Assembly (NCBI RefSeq): GCF_022965805.1
Contig: NC_133109.1
Coordinates: 573,001 to 637,000, forward strand
Direction: 5' to 3'
From: Primulina eburnea
Taxonomy: Eukaryota; Streptophyta; Magnoliopsida; Lamiales; Gesneriaceae
Length of the DNA stretch: 64,000 nt
The position numbers and the translations under genes are program-made. Below the pieces are notes generated by a model, which was given only the letters and a program-made list of their open reading frames with translations, was not told the DNA's origin and made no database searches. This document shows, piece after piece, positions 38,331-49,759 of the stretch. Position 1 is the first letter of the stretch. Each line of letters begins with the position of its first letter.

Positions 38331-38899
38331 CTATATATACCGCCCTTGCCGAACATTTTTTTAAACGATTTCGTCCATATCAGGTAGTTGTTATACTCTT
38401 ATCAATTTTTTCGGAGTATCGATTTTTTTTATTTTGTACTGACATTATTTCGTATTTATCTCGTAGATTTGCTCGTCGATGCGATCTTCCATCTGGTTCT
38501 TCGTGGGCTGTATTGCTGTAATTAATTAGTTTGTTCCATCTTTTAATATTTTGCTCTTTGTTTTATTGCTGTAATTAATTAGTTTGTAATTTGTTCCACA
38601 TGTTTCCAGATTGATTTCCTCACTATTTCCAGTCACCGGCAAAGCTCCGGCGTCTTCTTCGGCGAGCCGCCGTCCCGGGTCAGCTAACAACTGGATTCAG
38701 CTGCGTTTTTAGTAATTATTGCTGGAAATAATTGACAGTATTCATACTTATTTTCAGAAAGCAGATAATTCTACATCCTCTTGAACTTATGGATTATTGA
38801 ATTCATGTTTGATTTATGAGATTTTATTGTGTTATGATGTTAGTTGATTTAAACGATCAGATTTTATTTATTGTTTCAGGTGTAGTTTTTTTTTCATAA

Positions 38900-39625
38900 A
38901 TGGGAAAATCTGGTACAATTGATTGTAAGTCGGCTTATTATGTTCATTGCTTTGCCCATAGACTGCAGTCGGCTCTTGTTGGAGCAGCAAAAAATGTAAC
39001 TCTCATTCATCAGTTTTTCGAAAAATTAACTTTCATAGTTAATATTGTTGGTGCTTCGTGCAAGCGTAATGATGAATTGAAGGAAGCTCACACAGATGAC
39101 ATTGCTCACTTGATTTCTATTAATGAACTTGAGACAGAGCGTGGACTTAATCAGTTGTCCACTTTACAACGGGCAGCTGACACGCGTTGGAGTTCTCATT
39201 TTAGATCTGTGTCGAGCTTGATCAAGATGTTTAGTGCATCATGTACGGTATTGCTCAAAGTTATGGAAGATGGGCTTCCTTCCCAACGAGCAGATGCAAC
39301 ATCTGTTTATGATGAAATAACTTCATTTGATTTTGTATTCATCTTGCATCTTATGAGAGAAATTATGGAGATCACAGATGTTCTTTGTCAGACATTGCAA
39401 CGTAAGTCTCAAGACATTTTGAATGCAATGGAGCTAGTGTCATCTACAAAAAAATTACTTCAAGAGCTAAGGGATGACAAATGGGATGATTTGCTTGAAA
39501 AAGTGAATTTTTTTGCGTGGCTCGTAATATTGATGTTCCTGATTTTAGTGCTCAATATGTTGATAGGCGAGGTAGAGCTCGTCGTCATCAAGGCAATTTC
39601 ACCAATGAGCACCATTATCGGGTAG
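38900..39625 (+). pseudogene. hAT transposase, central part (TTF/DUF4371 type)
   Basis: It encodes 241 codons with the conserved hAT block YVHCFAHRLQSALVGAA near the start, then LQRAADTRWSSHFRSV. The N-terminal zinc finger and first catalytic region are absent; the preceding 500 bases are non-coding, so the copy is an internally deleted derivative. The last 35 or so codons drift out of family text, marking a frame break near 39510-39600. Confidence 0.75.
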
Positions 39626-39689
39626 ACTTATTTTATGCTGGATTTCTCATCCGCATTCATTATGTAACTTTTAACATCTTTAATAAAAT

Positions 39690-40262
39690 TTGTTTCTTAT
39701 CAAATTTTTTTTTTTTTATGCTACGATAGATTCAAAAATGCAAGAAATTAAATTGCGTTTTAATGAAGATGCGATGGAGTTATTTATGCTTAGTTCTGCC
39801 TTAAATCCTCAAAATGCATGTGACTCATTGAGATATCTGGATATATGCAAATTGGTTGAAAAGTTTTATCCACAAGATTTTACTAGTGACGAAAAAGAGC
39901 GACTAGAGATGCAGTTGAAGCATTATGAGCATAATGTAGTTATAGGGTCATACTACAAAAGTCTTTCAACTCTTTCTGAGTTGTGTCAATGGTTGGTGAA
40001 GACTAAAAAAGCTGATATATACGACTTTGTTTTTAGAGTGATCGTGCTTGTGTTGACTCTTCCAGTTTCTACAGCTACTACAAAACGATCATTCTCAGCT
40101 ATGAATATCGTCAAAACTCGGCTTCGGAGCAAAATGGAGGATGTTTTTCTCTCGGATGCATTGATGATATTTATTGAAAGAGAAATTGCTAAAAATATTT
40201 GTATTGATACTATCATTGAAGATTTTGAAAACTTTAAGGAACGTCGAATTCCTTTTAGTTAG
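39690..40262 (+). pseudogene. hAT transposase C-terminus with dimerisation domain
   Basis: A frame change separates this from the central part. The hAT C-terminal dimerisation signature is clear (LPVSTATTKRSFSAMNIVKT, LRSKMEDVFLSDALMIF). It ends at TAG 40260-40262, some 135 bases before the right inverted repeat. Confidence 0.82.
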
Positions 40263-42972
40263 AAATACTTTTGTTAAGAAACGTACGGTTGATGTTTTGT
40301 TCAATATAACCCGTAGAATTTTTGTCTTCTCCCTTCTAAATTTTTGTTTGTCTTTTGTAAGCAGCCCCCAGTGTCGAAATCCTAGATCCGTCCCTGTCCA
40401 AGGCCAGTTCACCTCACAAAGATCGGATGGAGTGTTTCCCTCATTGTCTTTTATCTCTAAATCACCACCATGCTTCACTAGTAACTCGGCAATGGCAGCT
40501 CTCTCACAGATAGCAGCATAATGCAATGCAGTTTGACCTTCATTATCCTTCCAAAAACGGACATATGTTAGAAAATTTGGCCAGCAGCTCTCATTTTCTT
40601 CGCGCTTAGGGTAATTTGAAGAGTTTACGAAATCAGATAAGAGTGTAAAACAGTCGAAAGATGGAAATTAATACTCATGAGCAAATCTTATAATGAGGCT
40701 CAAAAAAATTCAAATCCTCTACTTATTTATGTCAGGGTGAATAATCAATTGGGGGAGGTTTCCCATTTCAGAAGTTGAGATTCAAAAAGAAGTATCACAA
40801 GATAAACTATCATCTACCTTCGCATTCACATCAGCATTCTTGTTCAGAAGCAATGCTGTAGTATTCATACGGCCTCGATCTACAGCCCAATGCAAGGGTG
40901 TGCGACCCTCTCCATCTACAATAATTTAAGAAATCTGTTTAAATTAGAGGCTCTTATTAGATCCAAATACATATATTTGACAGCAAAAAAAACTTTCATA
41001 CCCATCCCGAAATTCAAGGCTGGCATTTAATTATGTCGAACCACTAATGCTGAACAGAAATGCTAATTGATTCTGCTAATTTCTTTTCAACTTTGCAGAA
41101 CATGTAGGACATACAAAGGACATTGACAGCTTAATATCAGTTTTAATATCTCATCTTTTTTTCTCTCCTGTTTAGAGATATCTGACTTATAGATAGTCAC
41201 CAACTGATCCGAACTTTACAGTGTTGCATTGTTATCATAACCATAATTATGCCAAGGGAAAATAGTCGAGGGTTTAGAGATTAAAGTCTACCTACCTTTC
41301 AGATTCAATGGGACACCGTTATCCATGCACTTGATCAGATTCTCTTCATCTCCTTCTTGTGCAAACAAATGTATAGAATCCAACGCTCTTCAAGAAAAAC
41401 CAGAGAGATTGAATTTAAATTCTTCTCTCCAGATCATTGCAAATGAAAGGCACTACTAATAAGAATGGTTTCATTGAATTATATTTGATGTTTTAGGTGC
41501 ATTATATTCCTATAAAAAATAACCTGTCTGTCCAGTTAATAATTGATGAAAGGAATGCGAATTCACCTGTTAAGCTTATACGCAAGGTCAGCAGGAAGGG
41601 CATGGATATAGGGTGCCCAAGAAAACAAGGAAATCTGAATTGTAATTTCAGATATACCACTTTTGAACTAAATATTGACCTCATTCAATTTGAAAGTCCA
41701 TGGTAGTATCTTGTCGTGATTCGAGAACATGGTTAAGATCTCCATGAATTATTGTACGACCAAGTATGCAGCATCTTATCTTATGCTTGCATATGGGGGG
41801 TTAAATATTCTAAGGAAAGAGACTGACATATGCAAATAGCAGACTCTCGTTGATGCTCACATGCAACCACATAGACGATAATGAGACTAAGCTTAACATG
41901 ATGTAATATATTGTTAATGATCGTAAGCATATAAGATAAGTTTGGAATCCTTACATCTCGCTTCCAGGTTCTTCTTGATATACAAAGGTGCTAAATACAG
42001 GACCCATCGGTCCTTTGGATCCTGAATTAGAGACATCACTGCTCTCATTTTCTCTCTTCTTCTGCAACAAGTGACGGCCATAGTAACCGAAAAACGACAA
42101 TGTTTGAGACGAGCGTATCAACGGATAAACTCGTTAAAAATAAAAAATGACTCTATTCTCACAGTTGAACCAGCAGCCCAAGAGGGATATAACTCCGTAA
42201 CAATGTCGATGTACTTCTGCATTGCTTCTTCAGGAGGCATGGCACCCAACTTTTGCCAAGCTTGCCTAGCAGATGAAAAAATTTAGCCAAGAACAGTCAA
42301 AAGACATCCAGTTGCAAAAGCAGTACATTACGCGTGGAAATTCCATGACAGAGAAAAATGAAAATCGGCATTGATGGCGAAAAGTGAGAGTAAAACTCCT
42401 ATAAACACAAAAAGATTCAATTTTTCTTTACCGCTAGTATCAAACAGCAATCAAAGTCCACAGGAAGTCATTAACTAGCACGAATAGAGAATAAACGTTG
42501 CATTATTTAAATGTCAATACCATTTGGCACGAGCGGTCATTTTCAGAGCGGAGGGCTGTGGAGCAGAACACGGTCCTTCGGTTGCAATCTTATACAACCC
42601 ATAAAGCTGCAATTGCACCTCATTTGATGTCTTCACCGCCGCACGATCAGCTGCCTTGGCGGCCACAAATGCTGTAGCAGCACTGAAAGTTTCATCCAGC
42701 TCGGTGCTCTCTACTCCCTCCCAATCATCATCGGTATCACTGTGATCGTTGATCTCAGCTGCGATTCTATTACCCGATCGCACATCTTCATCAATCAACG
42801 GCTCATTTTCTCCCAGAACACCGGGTTCAGGTTCGGCTTCGGGTGTATGAGATCGAGTGATGCCGAGGTTCTCTTCACGAAACGCAAAGATCACAGAGAA
42901 GAGTTTCGCGAGGAGAAATGAGAAAACCACCCCGAAGAACACCGATTGAAGGTATTGTTGCCAGTCAGCCAT
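40095..42972 (-). CDS. Class II acyl-CoA-binding protein with ankyrin repeats, C-terminus replaced by hAT sequence
   Basis: Six exons: 42972-42521, 42265-42163, 42061-41955, 41387-41296, 40915-40818, 40547 to stop at 40095. Phases agree, giving 434 codons. Residues 9-30 are a membrane anchor (VFFGVVFSFLLAKLFSVIFAF). An acidic linker follows, then the acyl-CoA-binding domain (about 100-185) with YGLYKIATEGPC and ARAKWQAWQKLG. Ankyrin repeats come last (about 225-330: GRTPLHWAVDRG, GQTALHYAAICE). This is the layout of plant ACBP1/ACBP2, which bind long-chain acyl-CoA at ER and plasma membrane. The hAT insertion falls in the last host codons (NWPW). The frame then runs about 100 codons through the element instead of the native 9-codon tail. 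All functional domains precede the break, so the product may still work. Confidence 0.9.
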
Positions 42973-43414
42973 TAAAAAACCAAAAAATAAGAATCCAAAG
43001 CAAAAAAAATAAAAATAAAAATTGAACCCTAAAATGGAGAAATGGAAGAGAAAGAGAAATTATATAAATATATATATGCTTCGTATGCGTTTATTCAGAG
43101 AACATTAATTAAAGCAAAAATCTGAAAGCCGGCAGTTGTGCTGACGGCGGAGGACCCGACAGCGCCGCTTTCGCCACCTGGATGAGTAACTGCTTTCGGG
43201 GCAATGCTTCTGCTGTTGTCTTCAGTGCGGTTCTCTGCAGTCCAAATTCCAAATTAATCTCAAATTCCTTCGTAATCGTGAAAAAAGTGGTGATGATAAC
43301 ACGATTTTTAAGGAGAAACAATTTTTAAAATCCCTAATAATTTGTCAAATCCGTAACGTTATCATTTCGAAAAACCCCATTCATTCATCATGTTTAACTA
43401 AAGCTCATTTCAAT
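42973..43414. other. ACBP 5' UTR and promoter region
   Basis: Directly upstream of the ACBP start on the minus strand. It holds an AT-rich TATATATAAT-type stretch near 43055-43075 that could serve as the TATA box, and a GC-richer segment at 43120-43220. No ORF here is convincing. Confidence 0.4.
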
Positions 43415-43764
43415 TGTAGGACCGAGCGCTTGCCGCTTTACCAAAAGCTATAACTAGTGGTAATGGTACAACTCAGATATTTTAAACCACACAACAGCTC
43501 AAGCATCACGGTTCGATCGCTCTATCAAGCAGAGACAATTATTGCACATAACAATCTCCCTCTCAATAACTGCACTCCTTGCAATCAATGAGAATCGAAC
43601 ATGTGACCTTAACTCTGATATCAATTGTAGGATCGAACGCTTACCGCTTTACCAAAAGCTGTAGCCGGTGGTAATGGTGCAACTCAAATCTTTTAAACCG
43701 CACAGCAGCTCAAACACCACGGTTCGATCGCTCTACCAAACAGAGACAATTATTGCACCCAACA
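43415..43764 (-). mobile_element. TRIM retrotransposon copy 2, complete
   Basis: Same family as 36344-36693. The LTRs are 43415-43553 and 43626-43764 (139 bases each). The interior is 72 bases with the primer-site complement AACTCTGATATCAA (one mismatch to the consensus). It has a perfect target duplication TCAAT (43410-43414 and 43765-43769). It sits about 440 bases upstream of the ACBP start. Confidence 0.93.
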
Positions 43765-43769
43765 TCAAT

Positions 43770-45549
43770 TTTTTTTCTTTTAAGTATATCAAACTAGTAC
43801 TTTTATGTTTTAAGAAAGTTGCTCAAATCGATCCTTAAAGATAAGTATTTTCAAAAAATATTCAAGATACCCTTGATTATATTTTATTAAAAAATTATTA
43901 TACAATGCTATAAAAATGATATCAGAGCCGTAGTAAAATTATTCAAACATACATAGTTATTGTACTATGTGATTAAATATTTGAGGAAGAGATTTTCAAA
44001 AAAAAATTATAGATCTGAACCTAGGTTCGAAATTAAATATTCATAAAAAAATTTCCAATACTTTGTAATATTTACAAGAATATCTAACTAAGATTAGATA
44101 TTAGAAGCAAAGATGAACAAATCAGAATCCTAAGGTGAATTTATAATTCAGAGTAATAAATTTCTAGAAATAGTCTTGGATTTCTCTAAACTCTCCGGAC
44201 ATCTTATAGAGATCCAAAGAAAGTACAAAACTATGACAATTAGTTATGTACCACGTAAAATTGAAAAAATTCTTGAAAAACAATAAGAAATTCTTGGAAC
44301 AATAAAGAATATTCAATCAAGAATCCAAAATATAAAACAACAACTCAGTTTTAGTAAAAAGATCTCGAAAGGAAGATTATCACCACCTTTGGTACTGAAC
44401 CTTTAATACATCACAGATGGAAGACCAAAGTGATACAAAAACATTTAACTAACGATGAGAAATTGATCTATCTCATCAAAGTTGTCTCAGAAAAGTCAAT
44501 AATCTGATGACAACTATAGAGAATATCGGTTTGAATGATCTACAAGGCCTTACAGATTCTTTTGTAAATATTAAGGTTGTAGATATGAAAATAGCACAAA
44601 CCGAGGTGGTGAAAAACCCTTAGTTAGTAGAATACAAGAATCACCAAGGGAAAGTGTGGGATCCTCTGACATAAACATGGAATGACCCCAAAATGATTTT
44701 TAGATTGGTGGAGAAGCAAACCCAACGGTAACCAGGTCAAGGAGAAGTTAAATTCCCTTACACTAAACACCCTATGAGAAATCTGTTTTGGAATCAATAC
44801 ATTCTTAAGTGGTTATACTTAACCATGATATATTGGACTTCAAAAATAGAGAAGATCTTATAGATGATACATCGGCTATGAGAATCGCAACATGAACACT
44901 TGAAACTTTTAGAAATGAGTCTTATGAGATCAACTAAAATTGCAGAAATGATTTCAGTAGAAACCAAAGAGTTAGTCCTAGTCGGAGAATCTCTTAGCGA
45001 GATATCAAGAATGATGACTATCTTATTTAAAACACAATTAATAGGGGTATATTATTTTAACAGTCAAGATATATAGAATTTTAAAAAAAATACTCAAGCT
45101 CTGTATAGTCTTGATTTATATGACAAATATACACTAGATGAATACATTATGTTAGAGAGAAATGCTAATAAGAGAGTACGTCCTTGGAAATCCAGATACA
45201 ATTGCTAGACGAGCCTATTTTCTTGAAGGAAAATTGACAGAATGATGTCATATGACAACAATACAAAAGAATTACAAAATATTAAAGGATATAAATAAGC
45301 ATACTCCTTTATGTTGTAAAAAAAATATTCTTCCAACGATAATTGGAAGTAAGTCACAAAAAAAATGAAGAGCTTTAAATCTCATTCTTATACCATAAGT
45401 GAAATAAATAGAGATAGTTCTTGGAAACCAAAAATAGTATGATCTAGACAAAAATTCAGAGCTTATAAATCTAGGCAAATAAATCGACCACCAAAAAGCA
45501 GGATGTCATCCCAAGCATAGAACACATCTTGAAGGGGCTGATCATCTAT
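43770..45549 (+). pseudogene. Decayed retroelement-type ORF of unknown family
   Basis: A weak tRNA-Met primer-like motif (ATATCAGAGCC, 43920-43930) is followed by a long decayed coding stretch from about 44113. Short readable pieces in shifting frames are Lys/Ile/Glu-rich: 44115-44290, 44380-44630 with GLNDLQGLTDSFVNIKVVDM, and 45060-45190 with LDLYDKYTLDEYIMLE. I cannot name the family. A reverse-transcribing element is likely from the primer motif and layout; an endogenous caulimovirid-like origin is possible but unproven. Confidence 0.4.
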
Positions 45550-46192
45550 TATACCTTCGTTTGTTGACCCAGAGTACACCTCTGGTGATGATTCAGAGGA
45601 CGTCGATTATGAGTTTGTTCCTAAGGAAAATACTGCTCATGTCCCCGCAAGTAGCTCCACCGACGAAGATGAAGAAATTTCCTCATCCACTGAAGAAAAA
45701 AAGGTTCCCAAGGAACCGAATTTCTTTGACGAGGAGGTTGTTTCCCTCCCTCGGTTTTTGGTCAATTTGAAAAAAGAAAAGGGCTCTGCATCTTTGCCTA
45801 TTACTGAAGAATCCGATGACGAACTGGATCCAGAGATGCAAATGGAATTTGTCGAAAACAGGCATGACCAGACTAATAGTTCCTCTTCCACCTCTGATGA
45901 TGAAGAATTTGTTGATGATGATGATATTTCTGCTGAGAACAAGGTTGTTGAGGGGAATGTTGCCGACACAGAAGACAAGATAAATGAAGAAGATTATGAG
46001 TTTTCCCTCGCATTCTCTCAGAAGTTCTACTTAGAGAAGTCCGTAGCTCTTTGGCCTCTCTACACTAATATAGGACTTATTGATGAGAAGAATATTGATC
46101 CAGATGAGTACGAGAGATATAATTTGGATGAATTCTTCAAAACTAGAGGATTTTTGTCCATTATTTCTGCAGTTGCTCTTTACTGCCACTAG
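45550..46192 (+). pseudogene. Acidic retroelement-associated ORF
   Basis: One frame is open from about 45555 to TAG at 46190-46192 (first ATG 45758). The first 140 codons are Asp/Glu/Ser-rich (low complexity), followed by a more ordered segment (FSQKFYLEKSVALWPLYT, then YNLDEFFKTRGFL). Its end resembles the start of the 'putative plant transposon protein' domain (PF20167 type), carried by several plant LTR elements. Assignment is from motif memory only. Confidence 0.45.
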
Positions 46193-47060
46193 CCATCTTA
46201 GAGTTCTTCGCCAATCTCACATCCAGCGTGAGTGATGAGAGATCTGCCAAGTTTGATATAGATTTTGTTTTGAGATCATGTCTTTCAGTTCAACCCCGAC
46301 ACCATCAGTGCTCAATACAACACTCCCGCCAAGAATGAAGAAGGGGATTAGCCCGACATTAATGAGGTTACTGTTGTACTCACTGGAGGGTTGATGACAC
46401 AATTACCTGGTCATCCAAGCCGTTTCTCCACCACCAACCAAACTTCATTATACTATGTGCTTCACAAAACAGCCGTGAGCAACTTGACACCGTCAACCAA
46501 TTCCACTGTGGTCACCAAGCCACAGGCTTTTGTGTTGTTTTCCATTGACACTAGCAGAATTTAACTTTGGAAAGATGATTTTTAAGGTTGTGTTACAGTT
46601 TTTTGATGGAGGATTAAAGTCAACCAAGTTGCCTTTTCCTTCGCTTATCTATGGGATCCTGGAATCACAAGGATTCATCCAAGACATCGATGAACATTTG
46701 TCCATGGTGACGGAAGATTTGAAGATTTCCCCTGCCCTCTTTAAAGGAAATCGGAAGCTAGATCTTCCTTGGTCAGAATACAGTATTGCCCCAAATGTTG
46801 GGAACACATATTCAACCTATGACTATATATAGCTTGCCCTTACTGTTTTACAAGTCAAGATTGACTTTGCACTTAAGCAAATCGTTCGAGCCAAAAGATT
46901 GATTATTCACTATGAAGCTCAAGTGGATCATTCCATGCTTTTATTGGACATGGGTGTCCATCTTGGAAAAAAAAGGGAGATAGCAGTGCACAAACTTCAA
47001 AGGCTGGACCTTTTGGTACTCATGAATATACCGAAGAAAGATGAAATTGACCGTTGATAT
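46193..47060 (+). pseudogene. Continuation of plant-transposon-protein-like domain, broken
   Basis: In other frames the text resumes with LAILEFFANLTSSVSD near 46195, where the domain family has a (R/E)FYANL motif. It then continues with LAEFNFGKMIFKVVLQFFDG and KLPFPSLIYGILESQGF (46545-46680). Stops and frame changes are frequent. A purine run AAAAAAAAGGGAGATAG near 46970 could be a polypurine tract. Confidence 0.5.
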
Positions 47061-48221
47061 TTCGTCATTCCTTATATTCTTAATTGTGCTTAGTTTTGTT
47101 TATTATTATTTGAATAAGGTGTTAGTTTTTTTCTTGCTCTGATTAAATCTGATTGATGAATGTTTTTATCTTCGTGTTGTCAGCACTGTTAACAACACCT
47201 AAGCTAATGTTTTAAAATTCAACGGAATATATGTTTTCAAATTCATGAGGAGATAAATGGAGTTGCATAAACTTGAATATGTGCTTATTTTATCCCGAAA
47301 GACAAAAGAGAGAGATTGAAATGAAGTGTTTAAAAACAAGACACAAATTTATCTCCTGAATTCTTTTCTTTTTTGATAAAATTTTGCATATGAATTTTGT
47401 CTTTCTAAAATATCGAGTTTCTTAACTCTAGATTATTTATTATTTAGAAGAATTTGTTTCCTAATTAAAGACTACTTCCTTATTTTGTAGGAATATATTC
47501 AAGCTTAGCAAGATCAATACAAGTCTATATATTGAAGAATAACTACTACACAATCGTTGAAAGTGCTAGAGAGGAGAGACAAGCGAGATACACGAGATTT
47601 TTTTGAATAACTCGTAAATACGAATGATCGATGTTTACTGTGTTGTTATGATGTGTTAGAGACATTTTAGGACAACACCCGTACAAAGTGTTGATTGAAT
47701 AATTATTGTTGCTCCGAATTTTGGCTGTACAGATTTGCATTCTTGTGTTTTGTAATTTTTGTTATTGATATTTTAGGTGCAATTTATTTCCTTGACTTGT
47801 TAAATATGATAATTTTTCATTCTTTCAGTACTAATATTGATTATGTGAACTCGATTTTTTTTTTCTAGTGACTATTTTGCCTCGAGACATTGCACAATTG
47901 TATTCACTTGTGCATAAATATTTTTGTTTTATTTTTATTAATTATGTGTTATATTATTCCGTTGTATGTTGTCATAAGGTGTTACAACATCCGAAACAAC
48001 ACTTATTTGTACACACAATTATTTTCGTTCATGTTAAACATAATACTTTCATACCCGAATCATCCTCCAACTATCAGCAACTACTCGAGGCGATTAATCA
48101 CCAGCGTGATTCAAGGCATGACTGCTCTACGACTGCATATGTTACGTGAATACAGGCGAGAGATGCACGTGGTCAAAGATCAGATTGGATGTGAACTAAT
48201 GCAGGTAGACAACATCACAAT
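47061..48221. other. Possible decayed LTR and unidentified reading frame
   Basis: Bases 47061-47870 look LTR-like (after a purine run, with a TTGTTGCTCCGAATTTTGGC-type block near 47705) but no partner copy is in the window. From 47890 a plus-strand frame is open to the hAT-type insertion at 48222 and, across it, to 48784. I do not recognise the product. Confidence 0.35.
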
Positions 48222-48593
48222 CAGGGACGGAGCCACCCCAAAGGCTGGGGTGGGCTCCGGCCCAGGCTTAATTTTTGGGCCTAATTAGGAATATGGACTG
48301 AGTTTTCTTTTTTTAAAATTTTAGTGTATTTTTAATTTATTAAAAAAATTTAGCCCATTTGTTGAGGTTTTTTTCCGTAGCCGTTCCCCCAAAATAGAAC
48401 AAGAGGATGAGAGCTGCTAGTCTCCTACTGGTTGGAAATTTCACCGAAGCATGTTGTTCCCCCCACAACCTTCGTTGGCTCAGAGTTCAGGTTTGTTCCC
48501 ATCTCAATACTCTTCCAAAAAATGGATGGTCTCGTCATTGTTGCCTTTCTTGATTTTAGCCCAGGATCAAAATATTTTCTGGCTACGTCCCTG
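48222..48593 (+). mobile_element. Small hAT-type non-autonomous element, complete
   Basis: It is 372 bases with inverted ends CAGGGACGGAGCCA (left) and CAGGGACGTAGCCA (right, read inward). It is flanked by a perfect 8-base target duplication ATCACAAT (48214-48221 and 48594-48601). There is no transposase. Confidence 0.92.
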
Positions 48594-48931
48594 ATCACAA
48601 TGAGATCTTTGGCTCCTTGCATGAAAATGTTCACGACATTATTGACATTCGCTCTAAAAATCGGAGTCAATTTAGCAGTAGGAATGGGACAAATGATTTC
48701 TGATCTCGGCAGGGAGGTTGCACATCTGATGGATTCTCCACCTCTTCATGGAGCAGCTGGCAGCAGCGGCCATAATCGGAAATAGAAGCAGAAACATGAA
48801 CTCAAAAGATACGTAGCAAGAACTTATCGCTGCACAACAATCGTTAATGGACTTTTTGAGGGACCAGAGATGTTCAACTGCAAAAGACATTGCTGAGAAG
48901 TTTGGATTATGGCGAATTCGGTACATGGATG
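48594..48931 (+). other. Right half of the unidentified reading frame
   Basis: Joined at the target duplication, the frame from 47890 runs on as MRSLAPCMKMFTTLLTF and further, to TAG at 48782-48784. Another frame after it reads FLRDQRCSTAKDIAEKFG (48850-48905) up to the solo LTR. The product and origin are unknown. Confidence 0.35.
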
Positions 48932-49047
48932 TGTTAGAGTAGATGCCCTGTAAGCCAACTGTTGGCTGGGGAATTTATTGACTCAAGTGAAATAAACAAT
49001 CTTTATTTTAATATAATTTAACTTTTCATGGTTTCGTTATACTTTAT

Positions 49048-49759
49048 GGTATAGTTTGGTACATGGGATAAGAGAGGGATTGATAAATAATCCTCTCTTA
49101 TCCCATGTTTGGTACATTTTTAAAAAGCCCATGATATTATCTTGGCCCTTGATAAATAATTTTATATAAGGATAAAGTATCCCTTTTATGAGATGTGATA
49201 ATTTTAATCTTATGATAAAAACACCACAAATGACTTAATTGCCCTCAATATATAAAAATCTTAAACCCTATTGTTTTCTCATTTTATTTGTAGGTAAAAA
49301 TTAAAATCAAATAAATATTTTTATTTATTTTTATATATTATATAATATGATAAATATATAAATGAACTCGATATAATTATATAAATGATTTGTATAAATC
49401 TCAATAAAATTATTATTATCACTCGATTAACCTTAAAAATTTATATTTGACTTGACTCACAAAATTAAATGCTCAATTATCATATTATATAATATATAAA
49501 ATTAGGTAAAAAAAATAAATCATGCAAGCAATGTCGACGCATGAACATATAAGAAATATGAACTCAAGTAATACATTTGAAATTATAAAATTTATTATGA
49601 TAAGGTTAATTTTGTCATTACAATCTACTATATAAATTTAATCACTCTTATTAAAATCATACCAAACATTAAATATAATATCATACATCTTATTTATCCT
49701 TAACTTATCCTTATATTATATATCACATACTTATCCTATCATGTGTACCAAACTATGCC
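49048..49759. mobile_element. MITE nested in the solo LTR (PIF/Harbinger-like)
   Basis: The inverted ends are GGTATAGTTTGGTACA (left) and GGCATAGTTTGGTACA (right, read inward). They are flanked by TAT on both sides (49045-49047 and 49760-49762), suggesting a 3-base target duplication. Near the left end is a hairpin whose arms are CATGGGATAAGAGAGG (about 49062-49077) and its complement (about 49093-49108). The interior is AT-rich without coding. Confidence 0.75.

Larger units (their letters stand above)
37984..40396 (+). mobile_element. hAT DNA transposon inserted in the ACBP gene
   Basis: It is 2413 bases, flanked by a perfect 8-base target duplication TCCAAGGC (37976-37983 and 40397-40404), the hAT hallmark. 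The ends are imperfect inverted repeats: CATGGGCGGATTTAG on the left, and CAGGGACGGATCTAG read inward from the right. The interior has a palindromic repeat array and a truncated transposase with the hAT dimerisation domain. Confidence 0.93.

Noticed and set aside
43109..43321. 70-codon minus ORF upstream of ACBP
   Set aside because: Leader/promoter position and no domain; ACBP starts at 42972 with its own membrane anchor.
48672..48926. 84-codon minus ORF between the hAT MITE and the solo LTR
   Set aside because: Overlaps the plus-strand frame that is continuous across the hAT target site; no domain recognised.
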